A stretch of DNA of 64,000 nucleotides, taken from Lasiodiplodia sp. COLG20. Lineage: Eukaryota; Ascomycota; Dothideomycetes; Botryosphaeriales; Botryosphaeriaceae. Both the position numbers and the translations under genes were made by a program. The notes beneath the pieces were generated by a model. It had not been told where the DNA came from. It did not search any database and saw only the letters and a list, made by a program, of their open reading frames with translations. Of this stretch, positions 32,623 through 44,820 are shown one piece after another (position 1 is the stretch's first letter; every line of letters begins with the position of its first letter). The stretch spans positions 35,603 to 99,602 of the forward strand of contig VNWV01000040.1 of assembly GCA_009801085.1 (NCBI GenBank), in the 5' to 3' direction.

Positions 32623-32708
32623 GGTGGTGAGGGAGGGAGCCGGGCGAGGCACGCGAGCGGCTGCTTGATCCGTCTGTCTGGTGGGGGGTCGCGTGCTTTG
32701 CATTCCAG

Positions 32709-32715
32709 TATATAT
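32709..32715 (-). promoter_or_regulatory. TATA box of the sulfatase-fold gene
   Basis: ATATATA-type sequence on the minus strand, about 87 bases upstream of the start codon at 32622. Good position and sequence for a TATA element. Confidence 0.5.
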
Positions 32716-33091
32716 GGCCTTGCCAACCCGCCCTTCCCTGTTGCCAGGGGCTCGGCGGGATGGTGCACCGTGCAGCAAGGCAGACAGTAGAGCAGCATCT
32801 TGGAGGATTTGGCCGAGCGCGCGCTGAGCCGCCCACCCGCGGGCGACCCGCAGAAATGCTGTCGCTGAAACCCTAACGCGCTAATTACGGGCGGTCGCCC
32901 CCGCACGAATGAACAAACTACTTCCTCTCTCTCCCATTCCTCCTCTCCTACCCCTCGTCATATGCGAATCGCGCCTGTGCTCCTTCGACCAGAGAAGAAT
33001 TCGCTAAGGCCCCTGCCCAGCCTCCTGCCCAGTCTTGATCAGCACGCAATTCCCACTACACCTCTCTCCCCTACCGGCGGTCAGCCAACAC

Positions 33092-33712
33092 TCACCTGGA
33101 TATCGTCGTGATCGACTCGAAAAGGACCACCAGCAAAATCGCCCCCAACACCACCTTGACCACCAGCATGTCGCAGAGCGCAACACCACCATCGCGTTCG
33201 TCGTTCATGCCCTCAACGTCGCACATCACCTTCGCCACGGTTCCGTGCTGCGGCCGGTCGTCGTCGTCGTGAAGCTGTTGCGCCCCTCCGGACGCGCCTC
33301 CGTTCCGTGATGCTTCGGCCGCCGTCTCCGTCCTGACGAGCCGCTCCTGCTGCAACCGGTTCTGGCGCACGTCGTCGTACAGCTGCCACGCCGCCTGGAG
33401 GTCGGACCGGCCGTCGATCCAGTCGAGCCAGTGCTCCAGCTGCGCGGCGAGCCGGCTGCAGGTGTCGGCGGGCGCCTCCATCGGCGGCGGTTGCAGCCAG
33501 AAGACGCGTTGTTGTTGTTGGCTGTTGCTCGATTGCCCCACCTTGCTGTCGTTATCGTCCGCTCCCGCCGCCGCTGCCAATGACAACGCCGACGCGTTTG
33601 TCGTCGCGCATCTGCATCCGGTGCTGCGGACCAACCGAGGCGGGGAGGCTTGGCTCGGCGGCGGCGCCAAGGCTAAGAGGTAGAGTAGGGAGATCGTCGT
33701 CGCGATGTGCAT
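33092..33712 (-). CDS. Small secretory or membrane protein of unknown family
   Basis: Open frame of 206 aa. A signal-like N-terminus (MHIATTISLLYLLALAPPPSQA) has a likely cleavage site after about residue 22. The middle is hydrophilic with Gln and Asp runs and a helical block (SRLAAQLEHWLDWIDGRSDL). A helix near the C-terminus (MLVVKVVLGAILLVVLF) would anchor it. The frame's stop coincides with a consensus donor (CCAG then GTGAGT at 33095), so a 3' exon is likely. Splicing to TAG at about 33056 gives a 40-nt intron and a short tail; a later CAG near 33011 gives an 85-nt intron. I cannot choose between them. No family recognised. It lies directly upstream of, and in the same direction as, the sulfatase-fold gene. 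Confidence 0.5.
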   Translation of the reverse strand: MHIATTISLLYLLALAPPPSQASPPRLVRSTGCRCATTNASALSLAAAAGADDNDSKVGQSSNSQQQQRVFWLQPPPMEAPADTCSRLAAQLEHWLDWIDGRSDLQAAWQLYDDVRQNRLQQERLVRTETAAEASRNGGASGGAQQLHDDDDRPQHGTVAKVMCDVEGMNDERDGGVALCDMLVVKVVLGAILLVVLFESITTISR

Positions 33713-36463
33713 GGTGGAAGTTTGAAGGAAGAAGAAAAGTAAAAAAAAAAAATGTGTGGGAGAGAACCGGGTGCGGTCTGTGTGTGCTCAGAAGAGAAGG
33801 TCGTTGCGACGATGGGCTCACACTCGGACGGGGATGTGTGTGTGTATTTAACAAAGAATCCGCCCTTCTCATCTATCCCCTCCTCACCTCCGAGAGGAAG
33901 CCGGACAGGGTCTGGTGCGGTCGGCGCTTTTTTCTGGGGCTTCCCGCCAATAATTGCCTCACCATTTACCAAACACCCGAACGGCAGATGGGCGCGCGAC
34001 TTGGGGGCGGAAACCGCCTCGTACGGGCCTGTGTGGATGACTCTCTGTTTCTCCACGGCCGCATGCGTGCACCCCCCGAGCGGTCGGGGCCGTACGAGGG
34101 CGCGAGCTAAAAGGCGTCGGCGGCTGGCTAGACCGCGCCCCGCGGCCACCACGGGAGTGGTGCCTGTATGGTATGGGACGAGAGTGCGGGGGGGCTGAGC
34201 AAAGACACAACGGACCTACCACAGGCCCGGATAAGCTCGACGGATAAGTCTTAGGGGTCCAACTCTACGCGAGGGGGAAACACTTGGCTTTCTCGGGGGC
34301 CAGCTTGCCATCATGCGGCCCAGGGATGGCGCAAAGGTAAAAAAGCCCGCAGCCAAGGGCGAGCTAAGAAAGCTTAGCAATGTCCAGATACGAATCAGAG
34401 GGAGGGTTTGGTCCGAAAGAGCGCAGATCTCCGTGCGCTACAAAGCTTAGCAAGGCTTGTATGCAAGCTAATTTGGCGCGGCCTGCGCCTCGCTCCCCCG
34501 GGCCCCCCGTTATTTGTCTGTCTCTCTCTCTCTCCCCCTCGCATGCTGCAGAAGTGCGCCTCGTACTGGCATGTGTGTCCGCGGTTGCTGCATCATTATT
34601 AGCCACGTTGCATCTCTCCACCGAACACGAGGCGTTGTCTTACGTCCAGAACTTACTACCAACAAGCTCCGCAGGGCCCGTGGGAACCGGAAACAAGCTT
34701 ATTCCGTTTGCGGCAGTCGACATGGCCAAGCCATTCGTGTGGAACATCCCGCGCTGAAAAATAATAATAATAATAATCAGCGCCAAACGGTGGCCCCCCC
34801 CATTCCCCCAGGTCTTATCCGCAGTAGCGTGACACACAGCCGCAGCCGCCGCCGAATCGATAGCGGTGAGTAGTGCCGTTTTTTTTGGCAGCAAGCCCTG
34901 GTGGCTGATGCCGTCTGGCGGAAATGTCCCGCGCGGATCGACACAAGCGGCCCGCGGAGAAGGGAGAGATAGAACAACAGAGAGACCACGTCGGCTATGC
35001 CGGCCGCTAGTTAGGGCTGCGTACCTGCCGTTCGTTCCATGTGAAACTCACTACCATCCACATCATCCGCTCAGTAGTCATTAGTCGTCGCCCCGAGAAG
35101 CATCCGCAGCCAGCTGAATCGTACAATTCCTGCAGCAAGTGGAGGTTCGTGTGTGCTGGTGTGATCGCCGCCCGTCTCATCACCATTCAGCTTGCGCCTG
35201 TCACGCAGCAGTCTGCCTCGTCGTCTGAAACAGCCTACGCGATACGATACATACCAGGCGCTCTGATCACCGACAGGACACGGCGCGCGTGCGTGCAGCT
35301 TGAAGCGTGAGCCAAAAAAGCACAGCCAACTCGAAAAAAACACGCTGCATGATACTCGACTCGTCAAGGCCGCCTTGTGTAGTGGCGTGTCAAAGAAGCG
35401 GGAACCTCGCCATCTCTGCCAGAGCCCGTCTCGACGAATGAGACATTGCGGCGAGGGAGGGGCGGCGCTAAGATACTGACTGCTGCCTACGCAGTAGTAG
35501 CAGTTGGGTAGGTGGCAGCGGCAGACTAGTGGGGTCCGGCAGTCAGCAAGCCGGCAGCAGCGAGACCCCAGTGTGTATATGGGATGAGGGGTGGTTGACC
35601 TTTTCTCACCGCTGTCACCCTTTCCTCCCCTCTCACGGTCCCCGCGGGGCCCGCGGCCGTGCCCCCTTGTCCCCCGTTTGGGCTTTGCTACGTCCGAAGG
35701 TCTAATTGGCCGGGTAGACTTTCCCCGTTGCAATTGAACCTACCCTGTTGGCCTAGTGCGTGTGTAGTAGGCAGTGCAGTAGTGTGGAGCCCGCAGATCA
35801 CAACCTCGTAAATGTTTGTCACAGTCGTCCACTTGGATTCTCCGCATACGTGATGACAGGCTGGCTTCCTTCGATCGGCATCCTGCAGCTTATTTTTGGC
35901 TGTGATGCTTGTGTTCGGGGAAAAGCTTTTTGGGATTTGGGTACCTTAGCACGGTGGCTGAGCCCCGAGATCGAGTCAGTGGAAGAAGGACGAACTCAGT
36001 GCTGACAAGTGCCGTGGACTTGATCCTGGTGTGCCGCGAAATCATTTCTCCGTTCATTGAAATGTCAGGCGTTCGCTGGTGATTCTTCGCAGAAAGCATT
36101 AAGGTGACAGAGGTAGATGATAGATCAGTCAGTCCCCCACAGGCCAGATGCGATGAAATTGAGAGGGGTCCAGAGCAGTAGAAGGTCCTCTTTGCTGAGG
36201 TAAGCGAGAAACGGCTCTGCTGCGCTGACCGTTCTTCCGAGACATCTGTCGCACCGCCGCCGACCTTCCGAGCAACGCTGCTCACGGTTTCCCGCATCAG
36301 GCTCCCTTGCTATGTCAGTAGCCCGCAGGCCCGGATCAGATAAAACTTCGATTACGATCTTTCCACATGGTATGATACTCGACCAACGGGGAAAAAAGAC
36401 AACCCAGTCCACCGGAAATCGCTTCCTCAAACTAATCCAACGCTTCTTCACCCAATGCTTTCT
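33713..36463. other. Long intergenic region
   Basis: No gene supported over 2.75 kb. A 220-codon minus frame (35071-35733) is Arg/Cys/Ser-rich and not protein-like; I treat it as chance in GC-rich DNA. Microsatellites are (TC)n near 34515-34535 and (AAT)n at about 34757-34778. It should contain the promoter of the small secretory gene and the calmodulin terminator. Confidence 0.45.
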
Positions 36464-37392
36464 CTAATCCTTCTTGAAAAACCTTGCGAACTCCTCGTCT
36501 ACAGATACAAGCGTCAGTCTCCGGTCCACCCGCAAAATTCCAAGACATCAACCCGAATAAGGCAGGGGTTAAGGGGGAAGAAGGAGAATGGAGGAGATGA
36601 ACTCACAATCAATAGTCCCATTACCGTCGACATCGGCCTCCTTGATCAGGTCGTCGATCTCGGCATCGGTGAGGTTCTCGCCAATGGCCTTCATGACGTG
36701 GCGCAACTCGGACGAGTTGATGGTACCCGAGCCGTCGCGGTCGAAGACGTTGAAGATCTCACGGATCTCCTGCTCCGGGTCCACGTACTTGGGCTTCTTA
36801 GACATCATGACGAGGAATTCTGGTGTTGCTGTGTTAGCATGACGGGAGGGTGGCATGTGGGGGTGAGGTGTGAGAACGTGGTGGTACAAGGGGTACGCGA
36901 GGTGAGGTAGGTAAGCGAATGTCAATTTTCTCTTTTTTCTCTTACCATTGAAGTCGATGGAGCCGGTGTGGTCGACGTCGAGCTCATTGATCATGTCGTT
37001 CAGCTCCTCGTCGGTGGGGTTCTGGCCCAGCGAGCGCATGACCTCGCCCAACTCCTTGGCCGTGATATCGCCTTTTGCGGGAGGAAAATCAATACATGTC
37101 AGCTACAGGCCACATTGACACAACACCGAAAAAAGGGCCGTCGGGCAGCCTGTAACAAGCGCGGGGAGGCTGTCGCACCATCTCCATTTTTATCCTGCGA
37201 AGCAAACGTGCGGTTAGCGGAAGGCCATGTGATGCGCGCGCAAGGCGGGATGACGTACAAATACGGCGAAGGCAGCCTTGTACTCCTCGATCTCCTCGGG
37301 CGTGAGTGTGTCGGACTGGCGGGCGGGCGCGTTGGCGCGCTAGTCAGTGACGGGCTCTCAACGGGGTCCCAATTGGCGGCGATACGAACCAT
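36464..37392 (-). CDS. Calmodulin-like EF-hand protein
   Basis: Calcium sensor, 149 aa, cytosolic or nuclear. Six exons: 37390-37392 (only the ATG), 37259-37315, 37179-37194 (16 nt), 36946-37071, 36607-36819 and 36464-36498. Introns are 64-126 nt and all phases close. Four EF-hands have complete 12-residue loops: 21-32 (DKNGDGDITAKE), 57-68 ([12 protein letters not shown]), 94-105 ([12 protein letters not shown]) and 130-141 ([12 protein letters not shown]). The central helix contains [19 protein letters not shown]. Length and layout equal calmodulin, but the end (FARFFKKD) and several helix residues differ from the nearly invariant canonical fungal protein. It is more likely a calmodulin paralog than the essential gene. 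The isolated start codon and small exons resemble the known intron-rich structure of fungal calmodulin genes, which supports common descent. Confidence 0.88.
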
Positions 37393-38474
37393 GGTGTGTA
37401 GTTTGGTTTCTGATGTGTTGCAAAGGGGATGGGATCAGCTGGGGTGGAGTGTGGAGGGGGCGGTGGGAAGGGGTCGGGGGGCGAGACGGACGGTGGAGAA
37501 GCCAAGAACCTTTCGGAGGTTCCACGTGGATGCCGGGGTGGCCTTTCGTTTCTAGCGCTGACGCGCAAATGACTCCGCTGCTGGCTTCCCCGACGATGCT
37601 GCGATTGCGTGCTTGCCTCTCTCCAGCTTTTGTCGTGGCGACGTCATTATTTTCGGAGTCGACCCCGCCGAGTGAGGGGCGCATTGGGATGTGCCCCCCG
37701 GCTATTATTAGGATCGATGTTTCGAATGAGCATCGCCCTGCGAAGGATGGGCGTGCCTGGTTTGAGGACCGAGATCTGCTGTTGAGCAGCTGCCTGAATA
37801 GGGGTCTGGACGGCCTATCTCGGCCTTTCCCTTGGTCGCTAATTTTCAGGGTCTCGTCAGCGCGTTCCCTCCCAGAAAACGAGGCCGCTTCGCTTAAATC
37901 TTGCGACAGCGAACGATGCATTTATGGACAGAGGTATCCAAACAAAACACAGAAACACCTGCCCATCTTAATCTTGATTGAAGCAACCAACCTTGGAGCC
38001 AAATAAGCTTCTAACCAATCAATCTGTATTTGCCGACATCCACATCATGCTTACAAATTTTGTGAGGAGTTGAAGTTTCAATCTGGCTCCCAATGTTCGT
38101 TTTTGAAATCAACTTCTACATCTGGACTTCTACTGCGGATACCTACACAGCAATAATGAAATAATGGTATGTCTGACGCAAATTATACATTCAGCCATCG
38201 GCAAGAAGAAACAATTTTGTGTGTGACCAGAATTTTCAGTGCTTGGGACGTCATTCTATTCAGCCTTGTTGTTCCATTCTTCTGATGTACTGATCCAATT
38301 GGAGGGTTGGTAGTAAAACCAGGCAACAGCCCCGCCTTCCTCAGCCTCGCGATCTCTTCCCAGCCTTTCTCCACCTCGTCCCCATTTCCTCAACCGTCGT
38401 GCAACCGACAACCACCAACTTTTCAGCTCAGCGGTGAGGCCCGATCCGTGTTGCAGTCAAAGCACGAACAAAAA
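37393..38474. other. Divergent intergenic region (calmodulin-like / HET promoters)
   Basis: No gene supported. GC-rich open frames (37347-38006 plus, 37358-37921 minus) overlap the 5' part of the calmodulin-like gene and are probably chance. From about 37950 the DNA is AT-rich up to the C/T-rich leader of the HET gene (38380-38420). Confidence 0.45.
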
Positions 38475-40266
38475 ATGTCTCTTGTGGTGGATTATACGCA
38501 CGAAACTCTTCCTGAGGGACGTTTCATCAGGCTGGTCAGCCTTTACCCATCTCCAAGCTTGGAATCTCCACTCTACATCGAGATCACGACCCACCGTCTG
38601 GATGAAGCTCCGCCTTATGCAGCTCTATCTTACACATGGGGAGACTGTCCAGACACCGTTCCAATATGGTGTAACCGATGGGTCATCAGGATCCGGAAAA
38701 ACCTGGAAGATGCGTTACGTAGGCTTCGGCATCCAGAACACCCAAGACAGATGTGGATCGACGCGCTATGCATCAACCAGACCAGCACTACCGAAAAAAG
38801 CCATCAGATCCCTTTCATGGGCGATATCTATAGGGAAGCCGAAGGTGTGCTCATATGGCTTGGGGAGGAAGCAGAAGAGAGCAGATTGGCACTCCAACTA
38901 CTTTCTGTGTTGCTATACATGTGCTCACGGAGCTTCTATGATACTGTAGGACCCCCTCCTGTGTCAGAGCGTGAGGTATCAGTGGCAACTTTAGACTATG
39001 ATCATGCAGCTAATCAGATAGTAGAAAGAGAAAGATCCACTGTCAGTACAGGACATAGTCCCCCGCGAAAGCCAGGCGTGGTCAGAGCTCAGGCACTTGT
39101 TGCGGCGACCCTGGTTCACTCGCGTGTGGGTTTTACAGGAAGTTTCTCTCGCAAAACATCCAACAATCATATGCGGCTCAGACTGCATTTCCTGGAGCGC
39201 TACAAGCGGCCCTAAGCGAAAGATCTGCGAAGAACTATTGCATATCTTTGGATATGAATTCAGTAAACTTATGGTCCTCTGGAAATATCGAAAGCCCCGC
39301 TCCCTCGTAACCCTTTTGATTATTACAGCCGACAGCATGTCCTCTGAACCAAGGGACAAAATATATGCTCTTTTGGAACTCGTCAAGCAGCGGGAACGTA
39401 TGTTGGACAGCTTTCCCAAAGATATTGACTACGATATTCCTATAGCGGATTTGTATATGAACGTAACCAAGTGGTGCATTTCCCGAAACCCGGAACTACT
39501 TCCATTCTTTCTTGAGCTAGCCAGTATACCCAGATTCGTCGAAAGCCTACCTTCTTGGGCCGTCGACTGGAGCATGTCGCAAGCAGATCGTCTTCCATGC
39601 GTTTGGACCGCGCCTCCGGATTGGAACCAGGACTTTGTCGTTCTTTCTACTCCGGGATACGATCTCAACAAACTTCCTCTTTCAGGTGTACAGTTCGACA
39701 CCGTTGACATAGTTGGATTGGCTCCAGCGTGGAACATCCAATGTCGAACGTCCTGTGAATCCACCTTCCTTGAAGCGCTACAAGATTGGCAAAACCTCGT
39801 CGAGAAACTCGTCATTGGGCGTGAAGATTTGATTCAAACCTTCTTTCACACTCTGATCGCTTACGAACTGGAAAAATCTAAGGGACAAATTTTACGAAAA
39901 AAGGGTTTCCACAAACTTTGCAATCAGCTTGGGCTTTTTAAACTGGATGCTACATGTCGCACCCCTCAAAATGTACCCGAGGCATGTAAATTTCTTTATA
40001 GTCATGTTCGTTGGCGGGTTCGTGGCAAGAAAATGTGCTTGACAAGCTCGGGTCGGCTTTGCATGTGCCCAGAGAGAGCAGAGAAGGGAGATATTCTAGT
40101 AGGCCTGAAAATGTTGGAAACATCCTCAGCTGAACATCATCCGTGGCGGAACAATGCTTCTTGTATATTAAGGAAAGAAGGGCCTTATTATTCACTTGTT
40201 GGGAGGTGCTTTGTCTATGGGGGTGTCCCTGAAAATGGTCAAACTGAGATTTTTGTTCTTGTGTAG
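38475..40266 (+). CDS. HET-domain protein, type B
   Basis: Two exons, 38475-38975 and 39052-40266, with a 76-nt intron (GTATCA donor, GCTAATC branch, ACAG), 571 aa. HET blocks: APPYAALSYTWGD; MWIDALCINQ, then KSHQIPFMGDIYREAEGVLI with WLGEE; and RRPWFTRVWVLQEV after the intron. A regulatory-looking middle segment has RDKIYALLELV (the family RDkiYalLgl motif). The C-terminal block ends YYSLVGRCFVYGGVP and a short tail, where related proteins have ..VGeCYVHGlM.GE, so the end is divergent. This is the HET-6-like layout and pairs with the gene at 54.97 kb. The expected role is vegetative incompatibility or death signalling; specificity is unknown. It runs convergently into the histidine kinase. 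Confidence 0.85.
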
Positions 40267-40989
40267 TTCTGCGAACCAAGCCTGTCGCGGCAATATATCA
40301 CATACGCCTGTTTGCATTCAGCGCCTCACAAATCCCGAATTAAGAGATTCATAGGCATCAATTTGCTTTAAACACGGGAATGGGTGTATGGAGCCCAAAA
40401 CTCCACAGAATCCCGGTTTGAAGCGGCAATCGCGTCTGACTAATAGGAACACATCCGTAAGAGTTTTAAAGAGACTTCTAGTTAGGGCTTCAGCGCTATT
40501 TAGGCCCTATTTGTGAAGGGGACCGGAGGTCCGGGCGGTATTAGGTCGGAGCAGAATGCCAGAACCACCTGAAATTAAAATAGGGTGACGATCTTATACC
40601 GGAGAGCAGATCTGAAAAGTATTCCGTTCATCGATATCCGTGCCCACATCAGTGGGCTCTCATTATCCTCCTTTCACAGCTTGAAAAGCGAGCACAGCGG
40701 GGCTTCCTGACCCACACTAAGCTCTAGGAAAGAGTCTAAGTAGATCTATTGAGCGTAAAAGGCGGGTGGCGGGTCGCATTAAAAATTCCGGTCATTGGTC
40801 CCTGCCATCAGCCACAGCAGTATAATAAAGGCGCCTCTCAATTCCACCACAAGTTTATACAAGAAAGGAAGGGCTAAACCGAAAGAACTCCAAGCCAAAC
40901 TCCACAACAAACCCAGCCACATGCCTACCCATAGTCCCCCCATCTAACCATGCAACACCCCGCAAGATGATGGAACGAACAAAAGCAGA
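40267..40989. other. Convergent intergenic region
   Basis: No gene. Contains an imperfect inverted repeat (TTAGGGC...GCCCTA, about 40483-40511) and GGACCGGAGGTCC near 40520. AT-rich blocks, with no coding signal. Confidence 0.5.
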
Positions 40990-43900
40990 TCAAGACGCCA
41001 TCCTCTCCTTCAACTTTTTCGTCAACGCCTCAAACTTAATCGGCTTCGTCATAAACTCATCCGCACCCGCCGACATCGCCTCGAACCGCGCCGCAGCGCT
41101 GCCCAGCCCGGTAATCACGATGATCTGCACACCTCCCGAGACAGAAGACGGGGCGGTCTGCTGCTGCTCCTGCTCCTGCTCTTCTCCTCCATGAGCGCCG
41201 CCCTGGGCACCACCATCATCCGGCGGCGAAGCCATTCCTTCCTGTCCACCTTCTTCTTCCTCCGCCTCAGAAGCGCCGGGGCCACCGCCATCACCCGCGT
41301 CTCCCGCCTCGACCGCATTCGCAGATCTCAACCGCCACTCCCTCACCGTCCTCGTCGACTCCTCACTCCCACTCCTCTCCCTCTTCAACGCCCCCAACCG
41401 CCCTGCTCCTCCTCCTCCCCCTCCCACCCCCGTCTCCCCACCCCCGCCCCCACCACCACCAACCCCACCACCCGCAGCAATCCTCCTCTCCCACGCCTTA
41501 ATCTCCCGCGTAGCCGTCACGCCATCCATAACCGGCATACTCAAATCCATCAGCACGGCCGCCCATCTCTTCGGCGCCGCCTTAAACATCTGCAACGCCT
41601 CCAACCCATTCGCGGCCGACGCGTGCGCGATACCAGACTTATTCAGGAAAGCGGATAGCAGGCGCAGGTTGAGCGGGTTGTCGTCGACGATCATGACTTC
41701 CTTGCCGGCGCCGATGGTGGTGGGGGAGGAGGCCATGGAGGCGGTGGAGGACTGTTGGCGGCGGTGGCGGGGGCGCAGGGAGGGGGAGGGGGGCACGGAG
41801 GAGGGGGAATGGGAGGAGCGGGTGGGCGAGGGGGCTGCTGGCGGCGGGAGGGGCGAAAGGGGTGCGGCGACGTCGGCAGGGAGGAGCGGGGCGGCGTTGG
41901 AGTGCGGGTCGAGGCGGGAGAGGTAGCGTTGGAGGATGCTGGCGAGTTTGATGGGGCCGCAGCTGGAGAGGGGTTTTGGTTAGCTTGGATGATGGTGGTG
42001 GTGTTGTGGTGGGCGGTTGGTTGGTTGGGTGGGGAGGAGACTTACGGTTGCGTGATGACTTCAATGCCGTGGCTCTGGACTCGAGCGTCGGCGCGCAGGG
42101 TGGCGGCTTCGATGGCGTCGAGCGCGACGACGACGGCTACGCCGGTGCGCGAGCGCCCTTTGAACATGGAGCTGAAGGTTGGGCCGGGGTAGATGATGAG
42201 TTGGCTGCTGTCCGAGCTCACGTCGTCGGGCGAGGAGGCGCTTGTGCCGAACCAGTCTTGGAGGGTGCTGAGGAGAGAGTCGTGGAAGTAACGTTCGGTC
42301 GTATGGGCGAGCTGCTGCGCCTCATCGACCTCGATGTGGTCAAACGTTTCCCTGACTACCGAAACCTGGCTAACGCTTGTTTGCCCGGCCACGGCCGCTA
42401 CGACGGCGTTGTTGATCGGCGTGGCGGACTTGGGTAGATTGACGTAGACCTTCACCTTGGTACCAACGCCAACATGGCTGTCCACTGAAATATCACCACC
42501 GAGGCTTTGAACAAGCCGTTTTACAATGCTCATGCCCAGGCCCGTTCCTGGCGAGAAGGAATTCTCCTGGCAAAAGGGTTTGAATAGACCATCGGCAATG
42601 AATCTTGCCGACATTCCCACGCCGGAGTCCCTGACGGTCAGGACGACCTTGGAATGCGTTTCGCTGACCTCCTCCTCCTTGAGACGAACCCGCACAAAGC
42701 CGGCGTTGGTGTACTTCAGGGCATTTCCGACCAAATTCATCACAATGCGGCGCCAGATGCCTGGCCGTATCCTGAACGTCCAGTCCGGGGTGGCAGGGAG
42801 GTCGAGAATCATGCGAACGGGCTTGCGGATAGCTGCCTGCGATGAAAGGCTTTCATAGTCTGGGTCCTCTGAGTCAAGCGGTGCGGTCATGATGTTGTAA
42901 GACTGTCCAGCGAAAATAGCCTCGGCTGTCTCTTCAGTAAGTTGGCATACATTCGTGGCTGGACTGGTGCCCGAAGTAGATGATCTTCGCAGCCTCATAT
43001 TTCCAGAAGGGATGCTGTTGGAAAGCGGGCCGGTGATCTCGTTTATCTTTGAATAGGCTAGAATGTTCTGCACCGTGTCGAGCAAAGTCCGACCACACAT
43101 GGCGACTGAGTTGAGCGTGTCCGCTTGAGCTGCGTCGAGTGACATGTTCTGTAGGAACTCGACGCCGCCCAGGATCCCATGCAGGGGCGACCGTAATTCG
43201 TGAGAGATGGATTTGATAAACGTTGTCTTCACGTCGTTAACTGCAACCGACTCTATGCGACTTAGCTCAGACATGATGCTCTGACCGAAGGCGCGAAGGA
43301 AGAGGAGATCAGAGCCGTAGCTAAGCAGTCGACCAGGAGTCGACACCCAACAAAGGCATCCGGCAAACCACCTCTCTCGTTCGAAGTCCCATAGCGGGAT
43401 GATAGCAGCGCTACGGGCATTATGCGCAACGTCTACAATGGCCTCGACTGCTGTACTACGCATCGACCCTTTCTTCGTTCTCCTCCTTGGCGCCGAGTCA
43501 GCATTGAGCCGGGAGACGTTGAAAATCTTGCCGTGTGGATTCCTGGTCAGAAGCCTTCTCAGGGACTGCTCGGTCAATCCCAAGTAGGCTTTCCGTGGGT
43601 GGTTGGCATCACGGCTGGAACGACTAGAATCAGCGAAGCCAAGGATTGTGCACGTAGGAGTTTGAGAAGTTGAGGACGATGTGGAACGATTCGACTCGGA
43701 AGAATGTCCAGTCGAGCTCTCGACGAAATCCGAGGGTTCGGTATCGCTGTCGTCGGTTCCGGATGGCGGGGGGCTCTCGCCCGGAGGAGCATTATTCGCC
43801 ATCGAGGCGTCGAAGAAAACAACGCCGTCGAGGTTGCATGATTCTCGTATAATATTGGCTGCACGGGAGAACATTTGTTTGGCGCCTGGAGGAAGGATGT

Positions 43901-44820
43901 CTTCTTGCAGAGCATTGATTTCATCCTTCTCCGCAGGGCTCTCCCGGCCGTCTGAGGAGCTTGACCTTGGTGGTATGGGCTGACCAGAGTCTCGAGAGGG
44001 CAGCGGAGATGACAGGGGCGTGTTTGTTGGGAGACGCAACACGTCGAGCTCAACACTGCCCTGGAGGTCGGCGGCGCCGGTGACAAAGGACGTCAGGCCG
44101 CGAACCATCTGCTCGGCCTTGCGGTTGGACTCGTGGGCGCGAGAGGCACTTAGGTACGTGACGACGGTGGCAGCCATCTCCTGCATGAACAGCAGTTGGG
44201 CGCGGTCGAGGCCGTTGCGCGGAGCATAGTCGAGGATGGAGTAGATACCGATGACAGTGCCCGTCACACTCCTCAGGGGCACGCCGGCGTAGAAGCGGAA
44301 GTCGGGCGGTTCCCGGGCGGACGGGCGGCTGGCGTAGGCATCGTCGAGCTCCAGGTCGTTGATGACGACGGCCGGTTCGTGCGGCGATTCGAACATGCGG
44401 TCGCAGAAGCCGTAGGCGCGCGGGAACTTGGCCACACCGAGCCGCAGGTCGTTTTCGGCATTGCCAGCGAGATGGCTGCGCAGCGAGAGCGTCTTGGTGG
44501 ACTCGGCCAGCACGATCTGCGACTGGCTGTCCACCAGCGAGATCAAGGCGCGCGAGGCATCAAGGCGAAGGGCGCCGAGTTGAGCAAATGCGGTGAGTAC
44601 CGGGTCGAGAGAGGCGTGCGGGGCGTGGCTGTGGGGAGGAAAGACGTCGGGCGTATCTTCGAGGCGGGAGGTGAGGTCCGGGACGTTGCCCAAAGGCGGA
44701 AAGTAGCTTGGCGGAGGTCAGAGGCTAGGCGAGGGAGGCAAAAGAGGGATAGGCGCACGAGTAGACTTCGCGTTCTCGCGCCCGTTCTTGGGCGAGGCGG
44801 CTCTTGGGTGCCGACGTCAT
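40990..44820 (-). CDS. Hybrid sensor histidine kinase (GAF-HisKA-HATPase-REC)
   Basis: Three exons: 44759-44820, 42046-44706 and 40990-41962 (introns 52 and 83 nt), 1231 aa. Soluble, with no membrane helix. It begins MTSAPKSRLAQERARER, then REREVYSYFPPLG. A GAF-type sensor covers about 65-220 (AYGFCDRMFESPHEP, RFYAGVPLRSVTGTVIGIYS). The H-box is H523 in KSISHELRSPLHGIL. N-box: RIVMNLVGNALKYTNAG. G-boxes: VRDSGVGMSARFI and GTGLGMSIVKRLVQSLGG. The receiver has MIVDDNPLNLRLL, phospho-acceptor D1047 in LMDLSMPVMDG and K1214 in FMTKPIK. Between D1047 and K1214 lies a roughly 110-residue Gly/Glu/Ser-rich insert that an ordinary receiver lacks. It should pass phosphate through an HPt protein to Skn7/Ssk1-type regulators. 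The stimulus is unknown. Codon use is GC-rich and core-like. Confidence 0.9.

Noticed and set aside
35071..35733. 220-codon minus frame
   Set aside because: Low-information Arg/Cys/Ser-rich sequence in GC-rich DNA, with no domain, promoter or intron evidence.
42042..44693. Histidine kinase without a receiver, and a separate response regulator at 40990-41796
   Set aside because: A consensus donor at 42045 and an acceptor at 41963 join the two parts in phase, giving an ordinary hybrid kinase.
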